NCBI GenBank assembly: GCA_965230065.1
Contig: OZ245942.1
Coordinates: 4,712,001-4,776,000, forward strand
DNA from: G965230065 sp965230065
GTDB lineage: Bacteria; Bacteroidota; Bacteroidia; Cytophagales; Cyclobacteriaceae
Direction: 5' to 3'
Length of the DNA stretch: 64,000 nt
The notes under the pieces were generated by a model. The model did not search any database, had not been told where the DNA came from, and saw nothing but the letters and a program-made list of their open reading frames with translations. Positions 41,351 through 51,155 of the stretch are shown one piece after another. The translations under genes were made by a program, and so were the position numbers. Numbering within the stretch: the stretch's first letter is position 1; every line of letters starts with the position of its first letter.

Positions 41351-42547
41351 ATGTGGGTAATAGAAGTTATTTTATTTAGCTATTTTTCTTTTTCAGTATT
41401 ATATGTACTGACATTTTCAATAGGAGCTTTATTTAAAAAAGACCATGTTACTGAAAAGTATTCAACAGCATATAACAAAATAGCTATACTCGTTCCTGCA
41501 TATAAAGAAGATAATGTAATTGTACATTCTGCTCAAAGTTTATTAAAACTCAATTACCCCAAAGAATTTTTTGATGTTGTTGTAATCAGTGATTCTTTGA
41601 AATCTGCTACCCTCAAAAAGCTTCAGGAATTGCCAATAAAACTGATTGAAGCTAACCTGGCTAGAAGTACGAAGGCAAACTCTCTGAACCTTGCTTTGAA
41701 TAAGCTTGAAGAAGAATATGATATCGCCGTTATCAGTGACGCTGATAATATTATGCATAAAGATTTCTTAAATGTTATTTGCAGTGGTTATAATAAGGGA
41801 TTTCGAGCGATGCAAGGTAGAAGGGTAGCAAAAAATTTAAATACTCCTTTTGCCATATTAGATGCAACCAATGAGATTATTAATAATCATATTTTCCGTA
41901 AAGGATTCAATGCATTAGGGCTTTCTTCAGCTTTAATTGGCTCAGGAATGGCATTTGACTATAATAAGTTAAAAGCTTTTATGTCAAAAATTAATGCCGT
42001 TGGAGGTTTTGATAAAGAATTACAATTACTATTCATTGAAAATGGAATAAAGATTCATTACCTGGAAAAGGCTATTGTTTTCGATGAAAAAATTGAAGAA
42101 CCTACATCTTTTGAACGTCAGAGGCGCAGATGGCTTTCCAGTCAATATATTTATTTTTTAAAGTATTTACCGAAAGGCACTGCCCGATTATTACAAGGAA
42201 AATTAAGCTATTTTAACATAGCTGTGTTATATAACATTTTTTTACCAAGATCTCTCACTATAACCTGCCTGTTTATTATCTCGATTGTTAGTAGCATTTT
42301 ACACCCTGCATTTTCAATTTTATATATGTATTGGTGGATATTATTGGGTGTATATATTGCCTCTCTTTTAATTGCAATTCCTAAGCAATTTTATGACAGC
42401 AAATTGTTGACAGCACTAATTAAGCTTCCTTATGCAATACTAATTATGCTGAAGTCATTGCTAAAAATCAAGGGAGCAGATAAACAGTTTATTCATACTA
42501 CTCATACACGGACTGAAATAGATGAAAGTATATTTTATAGTGAATAA
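41351..42547 (+). CDS. membrane glycosyltransferase family 2 (synthase-like)
   Basis: Processive-type GT2 of 398 residues. An N-terminal membrane helix (about 4-27) precedes the GT-A domain with AILVPAYKED, DVVVISDS, STKANSLNLAL, the metal-binding VISDADN and the acceptor motif RQRRRWLSSQY (QxxRW-like). Three or four C-terminal membrane helices follow (about 285-385). It resembles cellulose/hyaluronan-synthase-like enzymes, so it may elongate a polymer and span the membrane itself. Third gene of the operon, 12 bp after the sugar transferase. Confidence 0.82.
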   Translation: MWVIEVILFSYFSFSVLYVLTFSIGALFKKDHVTEKYSTAYNKIAILVPAYKEDNVIVHSAQSLLKLNYPKEFFDVVVISDSLKSATLKKLQELPIKLIEANLARSTKANSLNLALNKLEEEYDIAVISDADNIMHKDFLNVICSGYNKGFRAMQGRRVAKNLNTPFAILDATNEIINNHIFRKGFNALGLSSALIGSGMAFDYNKLKAFMSKINAVGGFDKELQLLFIENGIKIHYLEKAIVFDEKIEEPTSFERQRRRWLSSQYIYFLKYLPKGTARLLQGKLSYFNIAVLYNIFLPRSLTITCLFIISIVSSILHPAFSILYMYWWILLGVYIASLLIAIPKQFYDSKLLTALIKLPYAILIMLKSLLKIKGADKQFIHTTHTRTEIDESIFYSE

Positions 42548-42549
42548 TT

Positions 42550-43452
42550 ATGCAGGAAAAGCCATTTGTATCAATAATAACGCTTAATTATAATCAAACG
42601 GATATTACGTGTGAGTTTCTGGAGTCTACCAAGAAATTTACATATGATAACTTTGAGATTATTGTGATTGATAATGCTTCACATGCAGACCCTACAGAAC
42701 AAATTAGCAGAGGAGAATACCCGAATGTGAGATTGATAATTTCTGATAAAAATTTAGGGTTTACAGGCGGCAATAACCTTGGTATAAAGGAAGCAAAAGG
42801 AGATTTCGTATTTATTGTAAACAATGATACTGAGGTGACAAATAATTTATTGGAACTGCTTTTGGAGCCCTTTTATCAGGACTCTTCTATTGGAGTAGTA
42901 AGTCCAAAAATAAGGTTTTTTCACCATCCTGAAATAATTCAATACGCTGGGTTTAAACCAATTAATCCATATACCGGGCGAACCGGGGCTGTCGGAAGTC
43001 GTGAAAAAGATTTGGGACAACATGATATATCTGGAGAAACATACGGTGCACATGGTGCTGCCATGATGGTAAAGCGAGAGGTGATTGAACGAGTTGGTAT
43101 GTTTCCAGAGAATTTCTTTATCTATTATGAAGAGTGGGATTGGTCCTCTCGTATAAGTAGAGCCGGATATAAAATTTTTTATCAGGCAAAAGCACTCATT
43201 TATCATAAAGAATCAATTACAATGGGTAAAGAAAGTGCCATAAAAGCCTATTATCACACGAGGAATAGGATTTTATTTATGAGAAGAAACACTACTAGTT
43301 TTCAACTTCTAGTTTTCTTATTATTCCTTACTACTCTTATTATCCCAAAATCACTGATAAAATATATAAGAAAGCGTCAGTTTAATCATTTAAAAGCTTT
43401 TGTTAGAGGGGTATTATGGAATGTAAAATTATCAAATTCAGCAGTCAAATAA
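42550..43452 (+). CDS. glycosyltransferase family 2
   Basis: Cytosolic GT2 of 300 residues similar to rhamnosyltransferases: FVSIITLNYNQTDIT, IVIDNASHADPT, DKNLGFTGGNNLGI, VNNDTEV (DxD-equivalent) and FFIYYEEWDWSSRI near residue 195. A hydrophobic stretch near the C-terminus (QLLVFLLFLTTLIIPKSLI) may anchor it to the membrane. It starts 2 bp after the previous gene, in the same operon. The acceptor and donor sugars are unknown. Confidence 0.88.
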   Translation: MQEKPFVSIITLNYNQTDITCEFLESTKKFTYDNFEIIVIDNASHADPTEQISRGEYPNVRLIISDKNLGFTGGNNLGIKEAKGDFVFIVNNDTEVTNNLLELLLEPFYQDSSIGVVSPKIRFFHHPEIIQYAGFKPINPYTGRTGAVGSREKDLGQHDISGETYGAHGAAMMVKREVIERVGMFPENFFIYYEEWDWSSRISRAGYKIFYQAKALIYHKESITMGKESAIKAYYHTRNRILFMRRNTTSFQLLVFLLFLTTLIIPKSLIKYIRKRQFNHLKAFVRGVLWNVKLSNSAVK

Positions 43453-43461
43453 ATTTGTAAA

Positions 43462-44469
43462 ATGGATAAAACTCTCATCACCGGAGGAGCCGGTTTCATT
43501 GGTTCGCATGTAGCAAAACACTGTTTAAACAGAGGAGATAAGGTAGTAGTATTGGACGACTTAAGTGGAGGATTTGAGGATCATATTCCCCAAGGTTCAG
43601 AATTCATTCAAGGCTCAATTGTAGATCATCAGTTGTTAAGTAACTTGTTTAGTACATATCAATTTGATTATGTGTACCATTTGGCAGCTTATGCAGCTGA
43701 AGGGTTATCACACTTTATTAGGCGATTTAATTATACTAATAATTTGATAGGAAGCACCAACCTTATTAATGAAGCTGTAAAGCATAAAACGAAATGCTTT
43801 GTGTTTACTTCATCAATAGCTGTGTACGGTGCAGGTCAACTTCCTATGATTGAAGATATGATACCCATGCCGGAAGATCCTTATGGTGTGGCTAAGTATG
43901 CTGTGGAGTTAGATCTGAAAGCTGCCCATGAGATGTTTGGATTGAACTATGTCATATTCAGACCTCATAATGTGTATGGTGAGAATCAGAATATAGGTGA
44001 TAAGTACAGGAATGTAATTGGTATTTTCATGAATCAAATCATGCAAAATAAGCCATTGACAATTTTTGGAGACGGAAACCAAACGCGTGCATTCAGCTAT
44101 ATTGATGACGTGGCTATACCGATATGTAAATCTGTAGAAATTGATATAGCTTATAACCAAATTTTTAATATTGGTGCTGATAAGCCATATACAGTAAATG
44201 AGCTTGCGCACATTATTGGAGAATATTTTGGTGTAAAACCTAATATCAAGTATTTACAGGCCAGAAATGAAGTAATGCATGCTTATTCAGACCATACAAA
44301 GGCGCATGCTGTATTTGGAGGAGAGACACATGTTTCTTTGAGTGAAGGTATTGGAAAAATGGCAGAGTGGGCAAAGAGAGTAGGCGCAAGAAAAAGTAAC
44401 GATTTTGATAATATTGAAATCACTGAGAAACTGCCAGAAGGATGGGGAAAAAAGCAAACTTCGGTATAA
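43462..44469 (+). CDS. NAD-dependent sugar epimerase/dehydratase
   Basis: Short-chain dehydrogenase-type enzyme (335 residues) acting on nucleotide sugars. It has the Rossmann motif TGGAGFIGS at the start, the catalytic TSSIAVYG and YGVAKY (YxxxK), and nucleotide-sugar-binding FRPHNVYGENQ and FGDGNQTRAFSYIDDVA. This pattern fits UDP-glucose/GlcNAc 4-epimerase-like enzymes. It is the fifth gene of the operon; its product likely supplies one of the sugars. Confidence 0.88.
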   Translation: MDKTLITGGAGFIGSHVAKHCLNRGDKVVVLDDLSGGFEDHIPQGSEFIQGSIVDHQLLSNLFSTYQFDYVYHLAAYAAEGLSHFIRRFNYTNNLIGSTNLINEAVKHKTKCFVFTSSIAVYGAGQLPMIEDMIPMPEDPYGVAKYAVELDLKAAHEMFGLNYVIFRPHNVYGENQNIGDKYRNVIGIFMNQIMQNKPLTIFGDGNQTRAFSYIDDVAIPICKSVEIDIAYNQIFNIGADKPYTVNELAHIIGEYFGVKPNIKYLQARNEVMHAYSDHTKAHAVFGGETHVSLSEGIGKMAEWAKRVGARKSNDFDNIEITEKLPEGWGKKQTSV

Positions 44470-44485
44470 TAAACTTAATTGTAAT

Positions 44486-45151
44486 ATGAAGGATATTCAA
44501 GAAATTGCCAGAGTCGATTACGAAGAAAATTACCATACACATCGGCATAACAATCATGCAAACGATGCATATTATGAAGCTCGGGCCCGTATTGCTCTTG
44601 ATAAGTTTTTTTCTCGAGTAGATAAAAATAGTAGAATATTGGATTTTGGTTGCGGTTTAGGGCAAAACATATATTACTTACCAAATGCATCCGGATATGA
44701 TGTTTCTCAGTTTGGCGTGGATTTTTGCAAATCAAAGGGCATTAATGCTACTAATGACCTTGAATCTTTAGAGGATGAAAGTTTTGATATAGTATTCTCT
44801 GCACACGTATTAGAGCATCATCCATACCCTAAAACTATGCTTGAGGATATTTACAAAAAATTAAAAAAAGGTAAAGATTTGATTCTGGTTATACCTTTTG
44901 AAAGACATGGAAAAGGACAGTTTGAGCTAGACCTGAATCAGCATTTATACTGTTGGAACTTTCAGGCAATAAATAATTTGCTCATTACAACAGGTTTTCA
45001 AATACAACAAAATAAATATATTCGAGGGGCAGGCTATCATCGCTTGCTTTTTCTTAGAAAAATTAGCTATCAACTGTATAGGAGGGTTACAAATCTGGCT
45101 TCGTATCTATTTGGAATCAAAGAAATGATGATTATTGCTACAAAATTATAG
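44486..45151 (+). CDS. class I SAM-dependent methyltransferase
   Basis: A 221-residue methyltransferase from ATG 44486 (the upstream open frame overlaps the epimerase). The SAM-binding signature is RILDFGCGLGQNIYYL near residue 52, then IVFSAHVLEHHPYP near 98 and LKKGKDLILVIPF near 123. It is probably a sugar methyltransferase, since it lies in the glycan operon 16 bp after the epimerase. The residue it modifies is unknown. Confidence 0.85.
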   Translation: MKDIQEIARVDYEENYHTHRHNNHANDAYYEARARIALDKFFSRVDKNSRILDFGCGLGQNIYYLPNASGYDVSQFGVDFCKSKGINATNDLESLEDESFDIVFSAHVLEHHPYPKTMLEDIYKKLKKGKDLILVIPFERHGKGQFELDLNQHLYCWNFQAINNLLITTGFQIQQNKYIRGAGYHRLLFLRKISYQLYRRVTNLASYLFGIKEMMIIATKL

Positions 45152-45171
45152 TATATCATCATAGTTAAAAG

Positions 45172-46323
45172 ATGGCTACATTAAAAAAAATTAAAGTATT
45201 AGAAGCCATTAGGCAAGGAAGTGTCGGCGGTGGAGAAACACACGTTCTCAGCTTAGTTGGGGAAATAAATAAGTCTGTCTATGAACCTGTGGTATTATCA
45301 TTCTCTGATGGTTTGATGGTGAAAAACTTAAAAACACTTGGAATAAAATGCCATGTAATTAATTCAAACAAAGCATTTGACTTTTCAGTTTGGAAAAAGG
45401 TCAAAGATTTAATAAGAGTTGAAAATATAGATATCGTTCATGCACATGGCACCAGGGCAAATACTAACGTTTTTTGGGCAGCCAAAAGTCTAAACATCCC
45501 TATTATTTATACAGTGCACGGATGGTCTTTTCATGATGACCAAATGCCAATAGTTAAAAAGGCCCGTATTAAAATAGAACAATTTTTAATAAGAAAAGCT
45601 AATCATACCATTACAGTATCTGAATCGAGTAATTTGACTGGGCAAAATGCTTTAAATGGTTTTAATGGAACAACCATAAATAATGGAATTAATTTGAATA
45701 GGTTTGATCCTCAACGAACTATTTCCAGCCTTCGTGAGAAATATGGTATTTCTGATAAAGTAACTCTTATCGGGTTCATTTCTCGAGTAACCAAACAAAA
45801 AGATCCGTTCACTATGTTAGAAGCTTTTCACCAGGCTAAGCAAAAATGTGAGGAAATCAGATTGCTAATGGTTGGTGATGGTGATTTAAAGAGTGAGGTT
45901 GTAAATAAGGCAAAGTCACTAGGGATTGACGATTATATATATTTCGATGGGTTCAGAGAAGATGTACCTGAGGTTCTTAAAGCAATTGATATTTATTGTT
46001 TACCGTCATTATGGGAAGGGTTACCTATTGGCCTGCTTGAGGCTATGGCTATGGAAAAGGCAATTATCGCCACCAATGTTGATGGATCTAAAGAAGTCAT
46101 TTCTCACGGTAAAGATGGTATTCTGATTGAACCTGCCCAACCCAAGGCACTGGCTGAGGCAATTTTGTGGCTTCACAATAATGTTCACTCAAGAAAAGCT
46201 ATGCAAGCTGAAGCAAGAAAAGCAGTGTATAAGAAATACAATGTGGTCGGTATGACTGAGGCAGTTGAAAAATTATATCAACAAACAATGACTTTCTATC
46301 AAGTAGGGAAAAATGGTAAATAA
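45172..46323 (+). CDS. glycosyltransferase family 4
   Basis: GT-B fold retaining glycosyltransferase of 383 residues. The N-terminal domain opens with VLEAIRQGSVGGGETHV and has VHAHGTRANTNVFWAAK; the C-terminal domain holds IGFISRVTKQKDP, LMVGDGDLK and the donor-binding EX7E region in PSLWEGLPIGLLEAMAM. Sixth... seventh gene of the operon by order, overlapping the last methyltransferase gene by 11 bp. The donor sugar is unknown. Confidence 0.9.
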   Translation: MATLKKIKVLEAIRQGSVGGGETHVLSLVGEINKSVYEPVVLSFSDGLMVKNLKTLGIKCHVINSNKAFDFSVWKKVKDLIRVENIDIVHAHGTRANTNVFWAAKSLNIPIIYTVHGWSFHDDQMPIVKKARIKIEQFLIRKANHTITVSESSNLTGQNALNGFNGTTINNGINLNRFDPQRTISSLREKYGISDKVTLIGFISRVTKQKDPFTMLEAFHQAKQKCEEIRLLMVGDGDLKSEVVNKAKSLGIDDYIYFDGFREDVPEVLKAIDIYCLPSLWEGLPIGLLEAMAMEKAIIATNVDGSKEVISHGKDGILIEPAQPKALAEAILWLHNNVHSRKAMQAEARKAVYKKYNVVGMTEAVEKLYQQTMTFYQVGKNGK

Positions 46324-47104
46324 TAGTTTGATCACTTATAATAAAGCAGTTGATAAAAAACGGTTAGATTTTATCATTACTCATATCAATAATAAAATCC
46401 CTGCTAATGGAAGTATTTTGGATGTGGGTTGTGGGAATGGGATTATCAGTATGAATTTGGGGAAATTAGGTTATCAGGTTCATGGAATAGATATAAGCGA
46501 GAAATCAATTGCAAAAGCGAAGCAGTTAAATGCTTCGGACAATGTAAAATTTGAAGTGATCAGTGCTGAAGAATTGACTGCTAGTGGCAAAAATTATCAT
46601 GCAATTATCTGTAGTGAAGTACTGGAGCACTTGCATGACCCTGCAGCATTGTTAAAAACTTTATTTAATGGGCTTAAAGATGACGGATTACTTATTGTTA
46701 CTGTTCCTAATGGGATTGGGCCCAGAGAAATGCTTGTAACAAAACCTGTTTTGAAGCTGAGAAAAAATGGTAAACTTTGGGATGGAGTCCAAAGATTAAA
46801 AAAAGTTATGGGATATAGTGGGACTACTATTCAGTCTGATGCAGATAACCTTGATCATGTCCAATTTTTTACAAAAAAAGATTTAGTTGCACTATCAAAA
46901 AAGAGTAATTTTATCATTACTTCTATAAGTAATTCTAACTTCATTGACGATGTCTTTCCTTTTTCGTTGTTGACTAATAGAATTCACTTTCTGCAAAGGT
47001 GGGATTGTAAATTAGCTGACGTTTTACCGCATAGTTTCACGGGAGGGTTTAATATGACTTGGGTCAAAAAAGATAAAAGGATGAATAAAAAAAACAAACT
47101 ATGA
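46313..47104 (+). CDS. class I SAM-dependent methyltransferase (UbiG-like fold)
   Basis: A 263-residue methyltransferase with ILDVGCGNGIISMNLGKLGY near residue 37, VHGIDISEKSIAKAK, IICSEVLEHLHDP and DDGLLIVTVPNG. The C-terminal 100 residues are variable and may recognise the acceptor. Last gene of the polysaccharide operon; the ATG lies inside the GT4 gene (11-bp overlap), and the terminator at 47091-47126 includes its stop codon. Confidence 0.85.
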   Translation: MVNNSLITYNKAVDKKRLDFIITHINNKIPANGSILDVGCGNGIISMNLGKLGYQVHGIDISEKSIAKAKQLNASDNVKFEVISAEELTASGKNYHAIICSEVLEHLHDPAALLKTLFNGLKDDGLLIVTVPNGIGPREMLVTKPVLKLRKNGKLWDGVQRLKKVMGYSGTTIQSDADNLDHVQFFTKKDLVALSKKSNFIITSISNSNFIDDVFPFSLLTNRIHFLQRWDCKLADVLPHSFTGGFNMTWVKKDKRMNKKNKL

Positions 47105-47126
47105 AACACTCATAGTTTGTTTTTTG
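47091..47126 (+). terminator. terminator of the polysaccharide operon
   Basis: Stem AAACAAACTATGA / TCATAGTTTGTTT followed by T6. The left arm contains the TGA stop codon of the last gene. It may also serve the convergent giant gene that ends at 47163. Confidence 0.8.
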
Positions 47127-47162
47127 TGCTCTTTAAGCAGCTATTTGTTAATTCGTAGCTTC

Positions 47163-50100
47163 TTATTCTTTAATTAAACGGAAGCTTTTTATATCAAGCC
47201 CATTTTTTATCTGTAAAATATAGATTCCTGCACTTAAATTTAAATAAGATACATCTAAAGTCAATTCTCCACTGCCAAACTGTACGTTTACAGCGTTTAT
47301 TTTATATTCAACCCCAAGATAATTTAATAGTTTATATGAGATTTCTTCTTCATTGAAATCACCTGAAAATCTTATATGTATTCTTTCACCGATGGGATTA
47401 GGGTATACATTATTGATATTAAAGGTAGAAGTATTATCGAAAGCCTCATTTGGGTTTATAACAGTTAAAGCCTCTTTGGTTTTAGATAAATTAGAATTAC
47501 CTATTCTGGCATTGGTACTGTTGCTGGTAAATAACCTATTCTTGGGTATAAATTGTTTCTCAATACCAGGACCTTCATATTTTACTACCAGATGTTCTTC
47601 TCCATTTTTCTCAAAATAACATTCTTTAATGGCATGAAGGCCAGTACTGAGGTATACTGTTCCAGACTCCCAGTTTTTGGCATGCACTCCATCATTATTG
47701 ATTACTAATTTATTGTCAATGTAAAGCTTAGTGCCATCATCAGAAACTGAAATGAATCTGTATTCACCTGCCTTAGTTATTTCAATGTATCCTTCAAAAA
47801 CAAATGCAAAGTTATCATTTCTTTTTCTAGGACTTAAATCAAAATAATCTATTATTCCTGTTTTAACAGGGGTGAGTTTTGAGAAATCAGGTAAACTATT
47901 CCAACTGCCTTCATAATATTTATAAGTCAATCCTTGTTCTCCAGGAGTAGGAGAGGGTGCAGGTGGCGTTGTTGACCCTCCTCCAGAGGAAGGATTTTGG
48001 AAATATAGTTTATTATCAGGAATACTCTGCTTACTAATACCAGGGCCTGCATATTTTACAGTTAAAACTTCTCCACCTGTTTTCTCGAAAAACCTTACTC
48101 GTATGGAATGATGACCTGCAGATAAGGATATTTTTCCAGAACGCTCCCGGTTTCCATGTAATCCATCATTATTGACTACTTCATTTCCGTTGATTACGAG
48201 TGTACTTCCGTCATCGGAAGAAGTGTAAAATGTGTATTCCCCAGCTTTGGTAATTTCAATATATCCATCAAATCTGAAACCAAAATTATCGTTTCTATTT
48301 CTGGGGCTCAGACTAAAATTTGATATTTTTCCAGACTTTGCTGCCTTCAGACTGGAAAAATCAGGTAAACTATTCCAACTACCTTCATAATACAAATAGT
48401 TGAGTCCGTGATCACCACTTGGTGTATTGTCTGCTTTTACACTGATTTCAACATTATCAGAGCTCTTAGCACCATCATCGTCAGTTACAGTTAATTGAAA
48501 GTTGTATGTGCCTTCTGTTAGTTTGGTTACTGTTAGCTGTGATGAGTTTGTACCAGATAAAGTAGCTGATGGACCAGATATTTTTTTCCAGGAATATGTA
48601 GTAATTGTGCCATCCGGATCGTAACTGTCAGTACCTTTCAAAACTACTTTACTTACTGATTGAATCACTGATAAATCCTGCCCTGCATTAGCAATGGGAG
48701 GCTTATTGGAATTAGTTTGCCCTGATTTGAACTCAAAAGCGCCTGCATCAAAAGCCCCACCCTGGGGACGGCTTACGTTCAAAGCATCTTTGTTGATACC
48801 TAATCCACTCACATCCCTTCCTTTGTCCATAGCAGGTGAAGCAGCCTGCAAACGAAAATCCTTATTGCCGACATTGACAAATTTGGCATTATCAATAGAC
48901 TTGTGGGTGTAGTTATTGGCTATCTGATGATTTTCTGTAGGAATTCTGGGTAAGAAATAGATATAAGCTTTATCTTCATTAGAATAATCATTGATAGAAG
49001 CGGGATTGAGGATGAGATTGTTGAAGAACTTATTGTTGCGGCTGAGTTCATTGTACATCCTGATGCCATCCCTTCCGGTTTTGACAATGGTATTGTTGAT
49101 AATCTCAAAAGCCCAACCTTTGACAGTAGACTTTTCTCCAATGAAGATACCATCACCCACCACATCGTAGACAACATTGTTAAATATTTGTGTGTTACCG
49201 AGTCCGAAAACATGGATGCCGGCCCCATTGCCATGCGTAACCACATTATTGTAGAGCCTGGCAGCGGTGCCCCCCCCAATGACGATTCCGGCACTTTGGG
49301 TATTTTTCCCTTCAATTCCGGTATTGGAGACAGAGTTATTAAAGATGTCACAGTTTTCAATGGCACAACTGACCTGAAAGCCATCCCACCCGGTGTTTTT
49401 GATGGTATTGTTGAAGACTTTGATGTTTTTGATAACATGTGGGAGGACGGTGATTTTCTGTCCGTCACAAGTGATGGTCTGTCCGTTGTACTTGGAGTGT
49501 CCGATGTAAAACCCTTCCCCATGGGTATCATGGACGTAGTTGTCATGGATAGAGATGTTTTTCATGGTGAAGTTTTCTCTCCATGTAGAGGGGTCACACT
49601 TAGGTGAGGTGAGCAGGTGCATACCGGCAAAACCTGTGTTAGATATCTCCAGGTGGTCGATTTCATAATCACTACTTCGTGTAGAGATGGCCAGTCCGCT
49701 GGAGTGGGTATTGTCAATTTTGATACCGTACTCAAAATTAGGGTCACCGGTACCGGTGAGCCGGAAGTACCGGTTATTGTTCATGACGAATCCATAGTGC
49801 CAGTCAGGGTCCCCGATGATTACTTGCCCACCACAGTTGATGAAGGTGATGGGGTTTTGGGCGGAACCCTGGAAGTTGAACAGGTTGAGGCTCCGGTATT
49901 TACCGGCTTGGATACAGATGACATCTCCGGGTTGGATGTTGAGCCAATCTCCATTAATATAATCCTTTTCAGGAGTGATGGTATGGTCGCAGTTACAGTC
50001 GGAGGAAGAAGGTGGTGGGGGAGGAGCAGCTTCAGTTTGTACAGTTACTTTCACCTGGTCACTGGTTTTGGCTCCATCGTTATCTGTAACTGTAAGACGA

Positions 50101-51155
50101 AACTCATAATTCCCTTCCTGCATATTTGTGACTTTTAAGCTGGAAGTGCTAGTTCCATTCAAGCTTGCACTTGGGCCATTAACTTTTTCCCACTTATGGG
50201 CACTAATATTTCCATCAGGATCAGAGCATTTTGCCGCAATAGTAGTGCTGTTTTCAGGCAGGGTCATAGATTGATCAGGACCTGCATCTGCTAATGGGGG
50301 GGTGTTTTCATCTGTGGGGGGAGGAGGGGACGTACCTCCTTTTGAATAAGAAAGTAACCAGTCGTAGATGCTCAGGTTGTATGGATCATATTTCCCATCT
50401 GTATTACTTGACATTCCGGAAAGATCATAAGTGCGCGTCCAGGAGTCGTGACCAACACCGGAATAAATGGTAACTTTAGCCAAAGGATTGGGAGAACATG
50501 CATTGATTGTTTCTACAGGATCGATCGAGCCATTGGCATTTTGTGTATTATCATTACTACCGTGAAATGCCCATAAGGGGACATCTTTAAAAGAACATCC
50601 ATGATCTCGAATGGCACTAAATCCTTTACCAGCAATAGGAATTGCAGCAGCTACTTGGTCTTGATGGTCTCCTAAGTAATTCCATACACTATTACCGCCT
50701 GAGCTAAGTCCGGTGAGATAGATTCTACTTTCATCAGTTTTATAATTCTTGATGATAAGATCAATAAATTTACGAAGCTTATCAGGGTTATAAAATCCAC
50801 TGGGACTTTGAGGGGCAATAACAATGAAAGGTCTACTACTTGGCCAACTTCCATTATTTATGAGTTTTGCCGGACCATGTCTTAAGACCTTACTTAGCTC
50901 AGAAGTTCCATTACCTTGTTCACCAGTACCGGAAAGAAATATTAATACTGGATGCACTTGCTTTTGAGTGTAGTTGGTAGGTAAGTATTCGTAATATCCC
51001 CAAGGGGCGGAGGTGCTGCCTGCCGGTTTAGCTACCAGTTTTCCTTGAGCAAATGTTTGTGAAGTTTGAAGTGTGCAACAAAGTAGTACAAACATGAAGA
51101 AAAAGCACAGTCTTATACTTTTCCTATTGAAAAAAATGAGGGTTAGTTTGTCCAT
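47163..51155 (-). CDS. giant T9SS protein: esterase, PKD, beta-helix, two PA14 domains
   Basis: Secreted 1330-residue protein. Order: signal peptide (about 1-37, ending FAQ); alpha/beta-hydrolase esterase (about 38-270) with GLSSGG (Ser151), HGSND (Asp202) and GHDSW (His236); PKD/REJ-like domain (285-373); right-handed parallel beta-helix (about 385-810) starting at CNCDHTITPEKD with many NN..I/V..N rungs (IFNNSVSNT, LYNNVVTHG, IINNTIVKT); second PKD (818-907); two PA14 domains (915-1055 and 1073-1208); type A sorting domain (YPNPIGERIHI to LIKE). Residues about 413-828 are encoded by the duplicated module. Likely surface enzyme that de-esterifies, cuts or binds a polysaccharide. Confidence 0.85.
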   Translation of the reverse strand: MDKLTLIFFNRKSIRLCFFFMFVLLCCTLQTSQTFAQGKLVAKPAGSTSAPWGYYEYLPTNYTQKQVHPVLIFLSGTGEQGNGTSELSKVLRHGPAKLINNGSWPSSRPFIVIAPQSPSGFYNPDKLRKFIDLIIKNYKTDESRIYLTGLSSGGNSVWNYLGDHQDQVAAAIPIAGKGFSAIRDHGCSFKDVPLWAFHGSNDNTQNANGSIDPVETINACSPNPLAKVTIYSGVGHDSWTRTYDLSGMSSNTDGKYDPYNLSIYDWLLSYSKGGTSPPPPTDENTPPLADAGPDQSMTLPENSTTIAAKCSDPDGNISAHKWEKVNGPSASLNGTSTSSLKVTNMQEGNYEFRLTVTDNDGAKTSDQVKVTVQTEAAPPPPPSSSDCNCDHTITPEKDYINGDWLNIQPGDVICIQAGKYRSLNLFNFQGSAQNPITFINCGGQVIIGDPDWHYGFVMNNNRYFRLTGTGDPNFEYGIKIDNTHSSGLAISTRSSDYEIDHLEISNTGFAGMHLLTSPKCDPSTWRENFTMKNISIHDNYVHDTHGEGFYIGHSKYNGQTITCDGQKITVLPHVIKNIKVFNNTIKNTGWDGFQVSCAIENCDIFNNSVSNTGIEGKNTQSAGIVIGGGTAARLYNNVVTHGNGAGIHVFGLGNTQIFNNVVYDVVGDGIFIGEKSTVKGWAFEIINNTIVKTGRDGIRMYNELSRNNKFFNNLILNPASINDYSNEDKAYIYFLPRIPTENHQIANNYTHKSIDNAKFVNVGNKDFRLQAASPAMDKGRDVSGLGINKDALNVSRPQGGAFDAGAFEFKSGQTNSNKPPIANAGQDLSVIQSVSKVVLKGTDSYDPDGTITTYSWKKISGPSATLSGTNSSQLTVTKLTEGTYNFQLTVTDDDGAKSSDNVEISVKADNTPSGDHGLNYLYYEGSWNSLPDFSSLKAAKSGKISNFSLSPRNRNDNFGFRFDGYIEITKAGEYTFYTSSDDGSTLVINGNEVVNNDGLHGNRERSGKISLSAGHHSIRVRFFEKTGGEVLTVKYAGPGISKQSIPDNKLYFQNPSSGGGSTTPPAPSPTPGEQGLTYKYYEGSWNSLPDFSKLTPVKTGIIDYFDLSPRKRNDNFAFVFEGYIEITKAGEYRFISVSDDGTKLYIDNKLVINNDGVHAKNWESGTVYLSTGLHAIKECYFEKNGEEHLVVKYEGPGIEKQFIPKNRLFTSNSTNARIGNSNLSKTKEALTVINPNEAFDNTSTFNINNVYPNPIGERIHIRFSGDFNEEEISYKLLNYLGVEYKINAVNVQFGSGELTLDVSYLNLSAGIYILQIKNGLDIKSFRLIKE
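48673..49919 (-). repeat. duplicated beta-helix module, copy 1
   Basis: 1247 bp that recur at 53554-54800 (constant offset 4881, no gaps). Read by eye, only four substitutions separate the copies, at 48759, 48765, 48834 and 48861; none changes the protein. From 48862 to 49919 the copies are identical. Outside the block similarity falls abruptly at both ends. Confidence 0.9.

Noticed and set aside
48920..49546. Minus-strand frame of 208 codons within the module (also at 53801-54427)
   Set aside because: Shifted frame over the beta-helix coding region; low-complexity Ser/Thr/Pro/Met composition typical of a shadow frame.
49188..49607. Plus-strand open frame of 139 codons inside the beta-helix module (also at 54069-54488)
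   Set aside because: It is antisense to a well-supported coding region, and is repeated only because the module is duplicated. No start signals or recognisable protein.
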